Source: Serilophus lunatus (taxonomy: Eukaryota; Chordata; Aves; Passeriformes; Eurylaimidae). From it: a DNA stretch of 64,000 nt. Below, piece after piece: positions 1 to 14,437 of the stretch. Numbering within the stretch: the first letter of the stretch is position 1; every line of letters begins with the position of its first letter. Location: assembly GCA_013399895.1 (NCBI GenBank), contig VXBA01002843.1:1433867-1497866 (forward strand). The letters are read 5' to 3'. The notes beneath the pieces were generated by a model, which was given only the letters and a program-made list of their open reading frames with translations, had not been told where the DNA came from and did not search any database. Made by a program: the position numbers and the translations under genes.

Positions 1-162
1 CGACTTCTGCAAGACATGAAATACCAAACCCAAGGACAACAACGGAGGCTGAAGGCATTCTTTTGGTTGTTAAATATTTAAGAACAGTGATGGACAGCTG
101 GTCAGATATCATGACACCCCACTTCCCAGGCTAGAGCACCAGCCTGCTTTGTGGATACCCAC

Positions 163-314
163 CAAATTATTGCGGTTTGGTCCTGGTCTCTCCCCATCTA
201 ACCGTGTTGGCATTTTCAAGCCACCGTATTTCTTCCAGTAGGTCCAACAGGATGCACAGAGGCGACACTGCATGTTAGGGGGACCCCAAGAATACCACTG
301 GTAAGACTGGGTGG
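163..314 (-). CDS. MTA1: MTA1 exon 14: second half of GATA-type zinc finger
   Basis: This 152-nt exon begins with two bases completing a Thr codon and then encodes 50 residues from TQSYQWYSWGPPNMQ to PGPNRNNL. It carries the second cysteine pair of the zinc finger (CRLCASC) followed by WTYWKKYGGLK, typical of the GATA-like finger shared by MTA proteins. The acceptor at its right edge is a good polypyrimidine-CTAG site. The donor is GTGGGT, a somewhat weak but acceptable form. The exon ends in phase 0, and the next coding exon is outside the window. The last residue is Leu, where I recall Met in human MTA1. Confidence 0.96.
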
Positions 315-1185
315 CTAGAGATAACAAAGGTGGAAATTATATATATCCTTATACAGGATCACTTTTCAGAGCTTATTCTCTTTAGAACCATCACAAAAGA
401 AAATCCACACACAGACAGAGCAGAGCACAAACAGACCTTAAAAAACTGATGACAACTTCACTGTCATCACCACTGTTAAATATACTTGTGATTTCAGCAG
501 AATTAATTACATTAATTAAGCTAAACCCACTTTAAATCATGAACAGAAAAAAACCAACTATTAGGACAGCAAAATTTCCTGTCAGGGAAACTGAAGGCTC
601 TTAATTTGGAGGACTGCTAGACAACAACATCTGCAGAACACAGGAGAGAGGGAAGACTGTCTTCAGGAACTCCCCATACATTAATTTTACAACTAAAGAA
701 TGTACAGAATCTGTGACCTGACTTCTCAGAGTCCTACACTCTTGCCTGTCTAAAGGCTTCCCACAAAGGAGCACTAACATTAGAATTCAGTATATTAGTA
801 TTAGGCAGCAGACCAAATACAGCAGTATCACATAGTTAGAAATGTACTAAAAAAATAACGAAAAAATTCATGCCTTGGTGATTTAAGTATTCACTCACTA
901 GTTACCCAAAATTATTTGGAACATTTACTAACTCCCCTCTTAGTAGTTCATAATTCTATTTACAAATGTAACACTAGTAATGAAAAAACAAAATAAGGAA
1001 ACCAAACAAAAACAACCCCCCAAAACCAACAAAACCAACTACGCTTAAATGCTGTTATAGCCAATTCTGTCCCCCACCCCTGCAAAGCTTCTTCTCCCAA
1101 CCCACCAAAACACAGCTTTTACTGTAAGATCTACAACACAGCACTCACTCTGCACACACAGCTGCCATTCCAGCACTGCACTTAC
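315..1185 (-). other. MTA1: MTA1 intron 13
   Basis: The intron has GTAAG at the donor and CTAG at the acceptor. It is AT-rich intronic sequence in which I see no repeat family or additional exon. Confidence 0.85.
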
Positions 1186-1301
1186 TGTAACAGCTCTCAC
1201 AGGCCCGTCCTGCTCCCGTGTTCTGTGCCTGGACTCCAGTACCATTGACCACTCCTGGTTTGACATTATTTACATTGATCTGGTTGGGGTTTGGCTTGTT
1301 A
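1186..1301 (-). CDS. MTA1: MTA1 exon 13: linker and first half of zinc finger
   Basis: This 116-nt exon completes a Tyr codon, encodes NKPNPNQINVNNVK, PGVVNGTG and a variable Gln/Asn stretch, and ends GAGRACESCY plus one base of a Thr codon. CESC is the first cysteine pair of the GATA-like finger, so the finger is split between this exon and the next. The acceptor is TTTTAAG (an AAG rather than CAG acceptor) and the donor is A|GTAAG. The NNVKPGVVNGTG segment is the clearest sign that the paralogue is MTA1. Confidence 0.97.
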
Positions 1302-4300
1302 CTTAAAACACAAAGCAAGAAGAAGGACAAGCATTAATTGAGGCATGCAATTTTTACTTGACTTTCTGAAGTATGGCCCAAAATGTTTGAAGACTTAAAT
1401 TTAATTCAGCATGTGCCTTCCAGAACCAGCTGTTACTTGCCAGCAATCTGTCTTCCATGAACACACTGTCGCAAAGAATATTTAAATGACATCAATAATG
1501 AAAATAATTACAGCTGGATGCCATTTACAAGAATTTGAGACGTTTTAAGAACCACTAGATCACTGAGGCCAGGTAGGTATCTTATTCACTATCCCAGACA
1601 TTCAAATCTAGGTGAAAAGAAATCTTGCCTCCAGGTCCTCAACATGAGGAATACTTTACTTAGATCTCCAAAAAGAAAAGTGGAGGCTGGAGCAAGAGTG
1701 GTAGGCAGACAAAGGGCAACCTCTGCTTTATTCAGGGAAATACAACCCTAAACTGGAGTCACAAATAGTCCCACATTGTCTTACTGCAAAGGTTTGCATC
1801 ATGTGGTCACAATTCCCACGAGTACATCCAACACATTGTAACAACACCTGAATCACCTCAGCTCAGCCCTACACCCTCTTTAAAATGCTGATTCTGGAAA
1901 AAAACCACCCCAAAAATTACTGGCAGGAGCTGTAGATGGAAGGGCAAACAAAATCTTGGCATAGACAGAACTATAGAATAATAGAAAATCTCTACAGAGA
2001 AATCTGTGTATGAGGGGGAAAATGAGGCAATCCTTGGCACGGGTGGGAACAAGAAGGACAAGAACATTGATACTGCAAGGACAGGACTCCTGGGGAATGG
2101 AGGAAGACTGAAGAAGTCACATATAAAGTTTCAGACAAGAATACACATGGAGTTGATCATACATGGAATGACTCCCAGGTGCTGTTAGGAGTTCACATTA
2201 TGGAAGCAACAATGAGCAGGCAAGGCTTTGGAGCCATCTGCAGTGCTGATTACATTTCCCTCATCTTCTCTTACCTGAAGACTGAAGGGAGTGGGCATAT
2301 TATTTCCAACTAATAAACTCATGATTTGGAATCCACTTATTCAAGCAGAAATATCTTTAAATGACTTTCTGAAAACCCATTTTCTTACACATCAGTTGCA
2401 CACTGACACAGGAATCACAGTGATGTCAGTGACCCAGAATACTTATTATTCTTTACCCTGCCTAATGCTGCAAAAACAGCATTGTGGGAATACAGCCAAA
2501 TTAATTTCTTTCTAATGGGGCATCAGTATTAAGTTTCATGTTCTCAGCAATGACCCCTGAAAGAAAAGGAGTTCAGAATTCTGCAGACAACTGTCCTCCC
2601 AGCTTCAGAATAAACCCAAATGATGCTGGAAAACTAACGCTGCCCTGGAAGCCAGAAGGTCATCCTTCTTCTCAAAAAATGTTTGATTAGGTCCTGAGAT
2701 ACAGAGCCCAGTAAAGCTCCATTTTTATCGAGACAAAATAAGTTCTGCTACAAATGAACTACAATAATTTGTTCCTTCAGTACACTGAGCAGCATATACA
2801 GAGCCCAAAAGAAGCACAGGAGGAAAAAAAAGGCATTTAGATTCATTAACAAGCTTGATTAGGTTTTCATCTCCTTTTGGTTATTAATTTCCCCAGCTCT
2901 TACAAAGATTAAAGTGTTTCAGGGTGCTTATCAGAATGTCACAAAGTTCTGACACCACAGATGGCAGGAGATCTGCAGGCGCGTTTAACAAAGGGGCAGT
3001 TGAAAGAGGGAACATTCACACTACTTTGTTCTGGGATGTCACTATAGTAACCTGCTGCAAAAAGAACTTTTGCCAATGATTCACTAGCAAACTCCATGTG
3101 CAAACATTACCAAGACGCTGCAAAACAAACAACCCTCACAAATGAACACTGTTATAAGCAGCGTTGCTCGACAGAGCAAAAGACTGAAGAAAGCTCAGGC
3201 ATGTTGCTTCCCTTCCACTTCTTCGATTTATCCTCCAGAAAGGAGCCAAAGGAGTCTGAAATTCATCAGTAAAGTCTGACAAAGCACATCCATAGATCGG
3301 AATCAGAAGGCTCACTGAGCAGTGATCAGAAAGGAGGGTGATGGCCTGACTCTGTTGTCCTCTCTACAACCACCACCAAGCTTGTATTTAAACAGGACTG
3401 GAAGGGGGGGCTGGGTGAAAGCCACAAACCACACTGACCAGCAGGACTAATGCTGTAGTTGTAGCAAACTTCACCTCAGGATTTGGCAACACTACAATTA
3501 ATGAAGCAGCAACAAGCACCAAAAAGCGTCCTGGTCCAAGGCTAAGGTAAACTTTCACAGTGGCAGTAGCAATAAAATTCAGGCAGATAATGTTTTCAAC
3601 ATATGAGAAGAAAAAGCTCTTAATTGCTGATGATATGTTAATTAAACTTGCTTGATATCACCAAGGCCTGCTACAGCTATTAACAAGAGAAACAGATGAG
3701 TAACTGGATGAATCATTAAGCAAATAATGAAGCTGAAGCAAAAGATGCAAATAAGGTAGTGAGAATATTGATAGTGTGGCAAACTATCATTTCCAGCTCT
3801 TAAATCAGGAATGGAAGTATTTCAAATGGATTTCAGTTGTGAAGGATCAGTGAGTTATGCTAGAACAGGGACCATGCAGTGCAGAGTTCTGGGCTGTATT
3901 CTGCAGAAGATCGGTCTCAGCTGAAGAGATAAAGACAATAAAGCACATTCAGAAAGAAGGCACTGGAAGCCTGTCAACATGGACTGAAGCCCCTGCCCAA
4001 AAAAACCCTCAAACTTGAAGATAATCCTAATTCCCACAGAAGACTGAAATCACTTCACTAGATGACTGGCTACCATTTGACCCACAGCATGGTGATAAAA
4101 TTTTGTTGCTAGAAATAATTATAATCTTAATGCCATTCAGTGAATGCTCCCTGTTATTGAAGAAACCATCCATGCTAAATGCAAGAGAACAATTAAAAAC
4201 TAAAGTCTCAGTAATAAAAACAATTTTAAATCCTTTGTAAGGCACATCTATGCTACGTATCTCTAGGCATCTGATGCAAAGGTGAGCTCTCCTCACAAGT

Positions 4301-7300
4301 CTCCAGGCTGCTGTAAACACCTAAGAACAAATGGCCTAACGACCAGTATAAACAATGTCTTCTGAAAAGGACCCTTCTCCAACAAAATGGGAAATACCAA
4401 CATTTGAACTAGCACAGCTCAGAAGAAAGAGCAGTGTTACACCTTTAAGCTTTCCATGCTGCAAAAGACTTCTGGCACAATGAAACAGGGAAGGAAAAAA
4501 GTTTTGCTTCTCAAGCAGAGAACAATTGAGAAACAGATGAAGAATTATTTTCTCTGACCTATTCCTCCAGTTTCTCTGTTGGCTTCACAAAAGAGGCATG
4601 GGTAGGGAGAATAGTATTTCCCTGCCTCACAATCATTGCAAGGCAGCATTGGCAGCTTGTCAAAGTGCTCTGAGATTCTCAGGTAAATAGAATGTATTAA
4701 TTTACATATACAGATGTACCCTTAAAATTTACATTTTACATCAATACGTTTTGGAGACTGGAGCAGTTCATTCTTCCCTTTCTGTTCTTACCCATTCTGA
4801 CATTACTTAGATAAGGCAAAACACAGAAAAGCCACACAAATTTGGATGTCTCAGCCTTCATGACCTCAGGTGTCCTAATCTCAAAAAGCACCAGCTACAC
4901 AACCACACCATCATCAGAAAGAAGCAAATAACTGGTATATATGATGCCTGTAAGATTAGTAAAACCAGGATATGACTTCTCCAACAGCCTGAAGAGTATG
5001 TTTGGGTACACACGAGAAGGAGACAGATGACACCTGAATGAAGGAAGGTCTCCAAGCCCCTTCACTGGAGAGTGGCAGGATGAGGGTGGAATCTCTTTCA
5101 GCATTCAGGCTTCTGCTGCTGCGTTAACACCACTCCCACTGATAGAGACAGTGCTACAGAAACCAACTAAAGTGCTTTTTTTTTTCTAATTTCTGAATGC
5201 AGAATTTAACTTTTTTTTTTTTCACCAGGAAAGCACGTAAGTGCTTTTCAACCAAAGAGCTGCATTACAAAGCCATACATATACACAGACATTTGGTTCA
5301 GTCATACAAATGTCAGTCCCAAACCCAGGGTTATTCTTGGGAGAGGCAAGTAAATGTTCAGTTTAGGATAGAAGTGTTTTTCTAAGATGTCGGTTTAGGA
5401 TTTGATAATCTCTCATCAATTACCTGTATGACTCTCCACTCTTCGGATACCTGCATTAATAAATTTGGGGCACAGCCTCAAGTTAAAAAATATCAACTGG
5501 AAATCTCCACAAAGAGCTCTTTTTTACCTCCTCTCTCCTAGGTTTTCTTATTAACATCACAACAAGAGTCCTATCAATGGAAGTCAGCCAGAGACAAAAA
5601 AAAAACAGAGAAAATTATTTGGGTCTGATATCCTTTGGGGTCTCTCTCTGCCAACAATTTTACACCAGTTACTGTTAGAATAGGTTTCAGTCAATCAGTT
5701 GGTATGTTTTTGCATAGTTCTTGTGACAACCTACATCAAGTAATTTATTTTTGAGGTGACAAGTGGATCATTATGGTTCAAGCTTTGAAAAGGGAATGGG
5801 CTTAGTAACATGATAAGGACAAATCAATAACATTGATATTTAGATCTCTACACTATGTATTGCTGTTACAAGCCAAGAATATAATAATCTTCTAGGTCAC
5901 AAGACAATGTAGATGCAATGCACTACTTATGTGCCAGACCTTGTACTGAAACTTGAGTAGAAATAATCCAAAAATCTTAATTGCTGCCACATTTGGAGGT
6001 ATTAATAGCAAAAAAACCAGCAGAAGCATTCATGTGGCATTAAATAAGTCATATACACAATTGCTACTTTTCCTGATACATGTGAAAGGATATTGAAAGA
6101 GGAAAATCTGACCCCCATTTTATCAATTAAACAACATGTAAGTTAAGGTATAACACTCACAAAATCAACCACGACTGAAATCAAAGCCAGAGACAAAAAG
6201 AGCAACCACACAGGTAGACACAGAACTCTGCTCCTGAAGCAGAGAGGTAAGCTGCTGATTTTATTGTATTCTCTAGACAGGAACAAGAATTACCTTGCTG
6301 AGGTACAGTGCTGAGGGATAAGATACCACTCCAGACAGCCATTATCAAATAAGCATCACAACCCTTCAAACACAAAGCCCTACCTACACACATTATAATA
6401 CAAGAGCCACAGCAGGACTACCAGGCTCTCTCATCTGCAATATCCTTTTGCATCTGCAGTCTAAATTACATTGCCTTTTGCTTTATGAGCCTATCACATT
6501 GTGAATTCATGTTTAATTTGCTGTCCAGTGTCCCCCTGCAGAGTAACACCATCCACAAAAAGCAATACTGTTGAAAAATTGCGTGACAAGAAATCTATTT
6601 GGCTTCACTCAGAATATTACACCTCATTTTTAGAAAATTCACCTGAGAGATATTGACATATTTCAAAGCAAAAAAGAAATCCTCTATTTTCAGAAGAAAT
6701 AAGGGACTGTCTTGCAAGTTAAATATATAAAAATTAGTTTTGCCTTGAATGACAGAACAGATGGTTGAAATTCATAAATATTTAAAAGGAGACAGCATAA
6801 GAGAGTAAAGGAGTTATTGGGGATAATACACAGAGGACCATATCTGAGAGTGAAAGCTGAAAAGAGAAAGGACAGGAAGTCTGAAAGTTCCACATTATAA
6901 CAACTGTTGACTGGGCTATGAAGAGGAAATGCAATATTAGAAACACATTTTACTAAGACTTTTGTTTTTAAATACATATACACACAATACATTTAATGAC
7001 ATCATTTTTAATATATAACAATATATATTTTAATGTATTACTCTTATAGAGAGTTATAAAATTGTACCTAGATAAATTACATTAAAGAACAACCACGCAC
7101 GGGTGATCCACTGCTGACAAGAATTAAGAAAAACAGAGATACTACTGAGCAGTTAATTAGCTACCCTTTTGTTCATGACCATGAACTTGCCAGCAAGTCC
7201 CCAACTCCTAGTCTACAGAAAAATAAAACATGGAAGTGAAGTAATGGTCACTTCAGGCTGGGAACATTATACAGGATGAAGGAAATGAACAATATGACAG

Positions 7301-7740
7301 CACAACATCTTAACCAGGAAAGCCCCACAGGGAAAGTCCTCTGCTGCCCGTGGAGGAAATACCCTGTGTCCCACAATGGCAAAGTCAGCACGTAGGACCA
7401 GCTCTGACACTCTGAAGCAGCAGAGCAAGCATACAGGGAGGAGTGCTGCTTTGTCCTAGCCAACTCTGAAATACTAATCGTGTTTTCTTCCACAAGGGAC
7501 TTAGTTTATCAGTATCAGACTGGTTACCATTAACTCAGCAAAAATAAAAAGGAACTCAAGCATCAACTGAAGGTTTGTTATGTTGGTAACCTAATTTGAT
7601 AGTTCTCTGACATGTTTGTCCAGCTATGCCTCTCTTTATTAAATAAAGCAAGTACATAATACTGGCAGGCCATGGGAACCACCATACCAGTCACTCTACA
7701 ACCAGATAGGAAAGAAAGCAATACAAAAAAAGATACTTAC
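1302..7740 (-). other. MTA1: MTA1 intron 12 (6.4 kb)
   Basis: This is a long AT-rich intron with scattered homopolymer runs, for example T runs near 5,165-5,225. No coding exon, RNA gene or identifiable repeat was recognised on either strand. The short open frames in it show no family resemblance. Confidence 0.8.
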
Positions 7741-7799
7741 TAGTTGGGTATATACACTTGTTTTAGCTTGCTTTCTGCTTCTGCTGCTTTCAATCGTTT
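7741..7799 (-). CDS. MTA1: MTA1 exon 12: basic helix after SANT
   Basis: This 59-nt exon encodes KRLKAAEAESKLKQVYIPN plus two bases of a Tyr codon, the conserved charged segment after the SANT domain in all MTA proteins. The acceptor is CAAAG and the donor is a strong GTAAGT. The phase joins exactly to exon 11 (phase 0) and exon 13 (T completing Tyr). Confidence 0.97.
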
Positions 7800-10700
7800 C
7801 TTTGAATAGAAAAATAAAAACGGTTAGAATAAAAAGATAATATCAACTATTTTACCTGAGAGTCAAGTAATACACTTATAAAAACTTCAGCAGTTATTAT
7901 GACATTTACCTTTTACTAAGCAGCTACCAGTAAACCTTTTGCCAAAGAGAAAACATCTACTGAAAACAACTGTGGGTATCAAATGACTACATACACAGCT
8001 TTTCAAAAAAGTCCACAAGATAAATATAAATAAGGACAATTTTTTCATTCCCATTCATTCATGCGAATTCCTGCATTGTTTCCCTGCACAACCCTTTTTT
8101 TAATTTTTCATTTCCCCTACAAGAGGAAGATTTGATACATCAGTCAGTGTTGGTTCTCCTTGGTCACATTCAGCAATTGGACAATAACAGGTACAACAAT
8201 GCGCACTCTCCAAAGCTCCTGAACAGCTGCACCAATTCCAAGAGTTTAAAGGAAGTCTTTTGTGTTGATACCTCTGAACATTTAAAGGTTGAGTGACATA
8301 CGAGATTTTATTTAAACATTAAGAAGGCCAGGAACATCTTTCATTACTGAAACCTTCACCATTTAAAAAGAGACACTCCGAGGTTCGAGTTTTCTCTTCT
8401 TTACATTTGCAAAATCAATTTAGGGAGGTCTCCAGTCTAATCCCCTGGTCCAAGCTGGTAGCAGCAGTCTACATAAAGCCACTAAGATGTTTTTCAGACA
8501 AACAAGCAGCAGGGTGATATTCCAGACAAACAGGTTAGCTTAGCATTTTCTATGCAGCAGCCTCAAGGCATAGTCTAGGAAAATAATTGTAAAGCTGAAG
8601 TCAGTATCTTCACAGAAGCAAGGAGCAGCAGAAGATGCAATAAAATTGAAGAGCTGAATTGAGGAATGGGACACACATAAAAATCTTTTTTACAGGGACA
8701 CCACAGGCATACCTAGAAATAACAAAGTAAACCTTTCCTGTAAGCATAAAGCTTTGATCAGGACAGTTTTAAACAACGGTTTTCCATTTGACATTGTGAC
8801 AGCTCATCACCAAAAGTCTTTAGGCTCCTAAAGAATTCGTCTCTTCCCTTTTCCTGCAAATAATAGTCAACCTATCCCTTTTCCTTGAAAATAGTCAACC
8901 TATCCTAGAAATCAAAGAATTAAGTTGTGAGACAACAGAGCAAGGACTGAGAAAACAGAACTTCTGGAAGTTTTCCTGGGACTTCAGAGCTGCACTCTCT
9001 CTGGCTGATTCCTTTCTGCTGGTGTAGGCCAGTTTCCCTGATGGCTTCTGCTAAACCACACCTAGGACAGGAACAGCTGCCTGAAATCTGGCAAAAGATG
9101 ACTCTGTGGAGACAATCCTTGTCAATCCTATAGGCTTGGAGGATCAATACTAAAGACTTGGTTGGCAATCAGCGATGGACCTACAGAGTTCTCCCTTTGA
9201 ATACAAACTACAAAATAAAAGATGAACATTTTCAAGACATCCTAGCTGAGCATTTTTATATAAAAAACAAAAGCATTCAATGAAGGGCCTCAAAAAGTGC
9301 TGTGACAATGGTTCTCCTAACAGAAATCCTCCTACCTTTCAGAGAGTCACTACACAAAAATAATCACCCTTTTAACAAAATGCTCAGGTGCCTTTCTGCT
9401 CAGGAATGGAAGGCTGTTCCACCCACAGCCCCCACTAAAAAAGAGGACTTCATGCTCCAGGCACAGACTGCCATGGGCACTGCTCAGTGTCTCCAGGAAA
9501 TACATGGAAATCCAGTATCAGATACTGACAAACAGCTTAAAATACTGCTTGATGAACAGTAAATCCAGTTTCCTTGAGTCCCAACCAGGAAATTCACACT
9601 GGTAAAGAACTATCAGGTTTTTTAAATTTCTAGATTGTTAGAGGAAAAAGCTGCAGTTTTCTTGACAACAGCTCCCAAAGGGAGTATTTAGCATCATTAT
9701 GTTATGACAGTTTTGGAAATCTATGAATGCAAGAGCTCCATCCAAGCATGCAGCATTATTAGCAGCTGAAATATTCTACTGTCCACAATGTAAAGTTATT
9801 TGCCTCGGAGGCATGGTTAATTTAGAGTATTAAGCAGCATTTTAGTGAACAGGTCATGAATACTAACCTCACATCACCTATTTCCTTTGTGACTGATGAC
9901 CCTGGTGTGAGCTGTGAGCACACAACTGCCATAAGTCACCTGAACCTCACAACACCTTCCTCTCCCACAGCTGCCTGGGGATCAGCACTGTACAACAAGC
10001 AGCATACACCCTTATTACAAATATTGTGTGAAGAAAATTGGAGGTTTCCAGAAGGTACCACAATGTACTAAGCACTAAGTACCTGCAGTGGTGGCCAATT
10101 GATAAACCAAATATGAGTTTCCTATTTCTTGACAGGGACAAATCCCAAAAGGTACTAAAGAAAGGTGCCTGAGATGTAGTCATGCACAATTTCAGAATAA
10201 TCCCTTCCCTGAGAGAGTGCTTTGCTAGATCCTTTGCCAGTTATTAATTGATCTGTGCCTGAAGCATATTTACACTATAAATTCTTAATGCTGTCTGATG
10301 CAGTTATGAATGTCCTCACCCACAGGAAAAACCCTGAACATTTGTAACTTTTTCAAGTAGTTTGGCCTAAAATAAATCTTTTCTCAGAGTTGTTTATGCA
10401 CACACATCTTAAGAGGATATGCTTATTTACCTCATCATATTTTCCCCATCTATAAAAGGAAGATATTACCAACTTGTCTATCCCACAGGGCCCAAGGGAT
10501 TAAAGTACTAAGTACTGTATATTCAAGTTGGTGCAAACATCTGTCCTTTATATATCCTCTCCCTGGATTTGATATCTTTCATTGTATGCATTGAGCTTGA
10601 ATGAGTTTTATAACACGTGATGTATGAGAGCAAATGCTTGTGGTCATTTTTTAAGAAGTGAACCATTTATAAAGAGGAAATAAAAGAAGAAAACCAGGAA

Positions 10701-13700
10701 TGTCGGGGATACTTCAACATTCCCAATGCAAGAGTGGGTTGGCAGACAGCACAGGGATGCCTCAAGCATCCCCAAATATTAAGCCTTTATTATGATAAGA
10801 AAGATAAATTGCCTTTTCTGGATTTAGAGGAGAACTTTCACACTGTTTTTTCTTGTTCAAGCCTCTGAACATACAAGTGTTGAATATACAAGGGTGGATA
10901 TGGGGAGATGGGACAGAAAAAGTGTATTTGGAAGAAACGTTTCCAGCTGCTGGTGTTCCAGCAACATAAACATGATGGGTGGTACCTACAGTCTCTGGCA
11001 GTTCTGGCAAGCAAGTGACAGAGTTCCACATTACTATAGTTTTAACAGGAGGTGTTTGGAGATAAAAGGCCCCACATATGCAGAAAAACACTTCATTCAT
11101 GTTATTTCTACATTGCTACACACAGGACTTGATGAAGGCTGGTACATTAAGACATCACTCACAGCTCTCAGTTAGGTATAAACCAGGCTTGACTTCCTTA
11201 AAAAAAGATGTTTTCTATCCACAGCAAGACTGACCCAGAGCTCCCTACCTCACCTAGTCAAATAGAAGGCCACTTCCACTTTCTCCAGTATCCCCTCACA
11301 CTATACATACCTTAAAATCGATTTTCTGTCTATTCCTCCCACACTTTTCTAATGGCACTTCCAGATAAATTAAAAAAAAAATCATAGTACTTAATCTTCC
11401 TCTTGAAGTTATGTGCTCCTCAGGCACAAATAAAAATGTAAGAAGTAAATTAAAGCCTTTAACTCTCAGAAAGTATATGACTAATTCAAACAGTCATCTG
11501 TCACTGCCATGTCCTGAGCTCTTCTCAACCCATGAAAAGTTTAATTTTTTTAGGACTCTCCATGATATGCAAAACAGTAGGCATTTACAAACCTTTAAAA
11601 AAAAAAAATCACGCTGGAATTCCCTCACTGGGGGACGCCAACAATACAGCAGTTACTGGGTGGATGCAATTTCAAACCTTCCTGAATCACAAATACATGC
11701 TCTCGTGAACTGACACAGGAAATCTGTCCCAAGAAAGGAATGCATTCAAAGGAGCCCCAGGATACTAAATTTGGAATACATCCCCCTCATTTTCTTCAGG
11801 ACAACTCAAAGGGTGTCTTTGACAGGAGAGCTCTTGGGATCACTTTGGACAGGCGTTCAGGAGCCTACATTAAACCACAAATTCTGTGTCGACACTGCAG
11901 TAGTTACTTCTTCTAGCAGTATTGTTCACAGAGGGCCAGTCCTGCTCTTGAAACGACTGAAGTCCTAAGTATGCTGATAATCTTCAAAAGCATGGCATAG
12001 CTAAAGTCAAATAAAAATTACTGGATAAGGGATCCAAGTACATGCTCCAAAATAAGTCAATTTGCAATTATCTCAATCGCAGCGTCTTACTCCCAAGACA
12101 AGGAAGTGCTGCATGAAGCATTTCCATCTTAGGTACACCAAGTAGGAGTACACCTTATTGTGCAGTTCTCAGAAAGGGCCTTCTGTTGAAGGCAACTCAA
12201 AATTTCCCTTCCTCAATGACAAAAAACAGAGAGATTGTGCTTCAGGATTATGGCAGTGCTTTCTCATGCCAAGAAAATGTCAAGGGAAATACAGAAGGAT
12301 GTAAACAGCTCCCAACTAACTGTTGCTTTTTCATCCAAGTGGACAACTGGTTGGTGACAAAAATCTTCATCCTTATGTTTTCTAACTCACAGAAATAGAC
12401 AATCCATCAAATGGGCTTTTAATGTTCATTCAGACAAAGATTCTACAAGAATAAGCAAGTTATGAATACTTTCATTAAAGACAATAACATGCAAATTTAG
12501 AATATAATTTAATTATCTTCTTGGAAGGAGGGAGGTGGAAGTACAACAACTTGGGACATACATTTTCATATCCTTACTTTGCACAATTTCAGTATCATAT
12601 GTACACAAATGCTCTTAGCCCCAGAACCATTTTGTGGTACTAGACCAAGAAAAGGCTCTGCATAGATCAAATGCTAAGAAGAAACAGATGGAAAAAGTGG
12701 CAACAGATGTGCTTTGCCAAAGACTTTGTACTCATCAAGTAAAATACAAATGTAATACACCATTACTTCAACTACAACTTCCTATGCTCTCTTTGTGGTT
12801 ACACATAGATAGCTCTCTCAAGCTTTCTATAAATGTTTCATGGTATTATTTGCTTGTACAAGCTGAGAATTTGAGATGAGGTCTTCAGCTCACTTTAGAC
12901 TTAATTGGCGTGGTATCTCTGCACTGCAACTTTACCTGTTCAGCTTATACTTGCACTCATACTGTCTGCTAAGTGAAGAGTCTCTAACTGAAAGTCTTCC
13001 CCAAATCTCACTCCCTGGTTCACTCCTGGGCAGCACATGTAAGGTACACTATAATCATGACAGAAAACCCAGTGCGCAGGAATAGAGCAAAACAGTACAA
13101 GAAAATGCAGGTTTGCTGGGTTTTTTAATTGCTGCAAGAACAAATAAAGTATTTTGCACAACTATCCCTTCTGCAATTTTGCCTATGTAATAACTTTACA
13201 AAAGTGGAAAAAGCAATGGGGAAGGAAAAACCATGTCCTCATTTCTCCAGCACCACTCTTCCTGACCCTGCCAGCTGCCATCACCATTTCCTACCACCCG
13301 TTTCCTTACCAGAAGGAAAGGCTTTAATCAAAGAATAGCCTTGGGAAAATACTAGAATGAGGATGCCATTAGTATTTTTATTATAAGGAAAATATAGCTG
13401 ATGCAAAAAAAAAGTTGTCATTTGTCCTGAGGATCTCTCTGTAATTTAAACAGGGTCCTGACCAGAAAGAAAATGGTAAAAATTGCATTACATACCAAGA
13501 CGCCTGAATATTAGCACATGCCAAAAATTGGTCAATGCCTCAGGCATCTGGTCTTTACCCCAGGCTGAATTTCCAAGTAAGCAAGTTAAGGCAAGGAATG
13601 TCATAACTCCCCTTTTTCTACAGCTTCAAACAGATACCTCAGCTTAAGACTGATAATTATAATGAAAAATCCATTCTAAGTTTCTCCCTTCTTTTACTTA

Positions 13701-14362
13701 ATTTTCCTATTAAATATTGTAAGTAGTTTTCAGCAACTGATACTCTGCAGCATTTTGCATGCTGCTTGCACTGTGCTTGCTTTATTTCAGGGACCAACCA
13801 GCCTTTGCATTTAAACAAGCAGAGATAAAAATGATTGTAAACACCAGTCAAAGCTCATTCTCAAGTATAAGAAGTCTGGGAATTTGAGCTATGGACACTT
13901 CCCAAACAAACTCTTCACTTGCAGAGCTTACATGGGGGAGCCTCATGCATCTGCCATCCAAGTCATGGGCAGGCAGGTGTACAATCAGCGTGGGTGCCTC
14001 TTGTACAGCAACTGACTCCCCCAAAAAGTCCCTGAAGTCAACGCTGACCTTGAACTCTACAGGCAGAAACCAGCTGCACTGCCTTCCTCATACCACTGAA
14101 TTCCAAAACAGACATTGGAAAGCTCCAAACAAACAAGGTAGCAGCAAACATGACAGGAATGCACTGTTGCCACTGCTACCTGTTTGTATTTACAGAACAG
14201 CTGATGAGTGTAGTGATAAGAGCTTGTTCAGTGGTTCTGATCACAACAGAATCCATCTATTGGAAAGGCTGAATCCCAAGAGAAAATAAAGCAACAAAGA
14301 TCAATTTCACAGGCAAGAAAAACAACTTCTGTTGGAATGCAAGAGCTGATTCCGACTCTTAC
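7800..14362 (-). other. MTA1: MTA1 intron 11 (6.6 kb)
   Basis: This is intronic sequence with an imperfect 30-bp tandem duplication at 8,846-8,905. I recognise no gene or transposable-element family in it; open frames such as those near 10,762-11,175 are antisense overlaps of one another without family features. Confidence 0.8.
8846..8905. repeat. Imperfect 30-bp tandem duplication
   Basis: Two adjacent copies share CCCTTTTCCT and ATAGTCAACCTAT and differ by a few bases in the middle. It looks like a local slippage-type duplication within an MTA1 intron. Confidence 0.75.
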
Positions 14363-14437
14363 CTGCTGAACGTATCTGTCTGTAGTTTTCCACATATAGT
14401 AATATTCTATTATGCTTGTTAAGGACTTCCATGGGAG
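14363..14437 (-). CDS. MTA1: MTA1 exon 11: SANT domain C-terminal half
   Basis: This 75-nt exon encodes 25 residues (LPWKSLTSIIEYYYMW, then KTTDRYVQQ), which complete the SANT domain begun in exon 10. In the MTA1-HDAC1 structure this helix region supplies part of the inositol-phosphate-dependent HDAC interface; the Tyr-Tyr-Met-Trp-Lys run is intact here. The acceptor is CCCTAG and the donor CAG|GTAAGA. It begins and ends in phase 0. Confidence 0.98.
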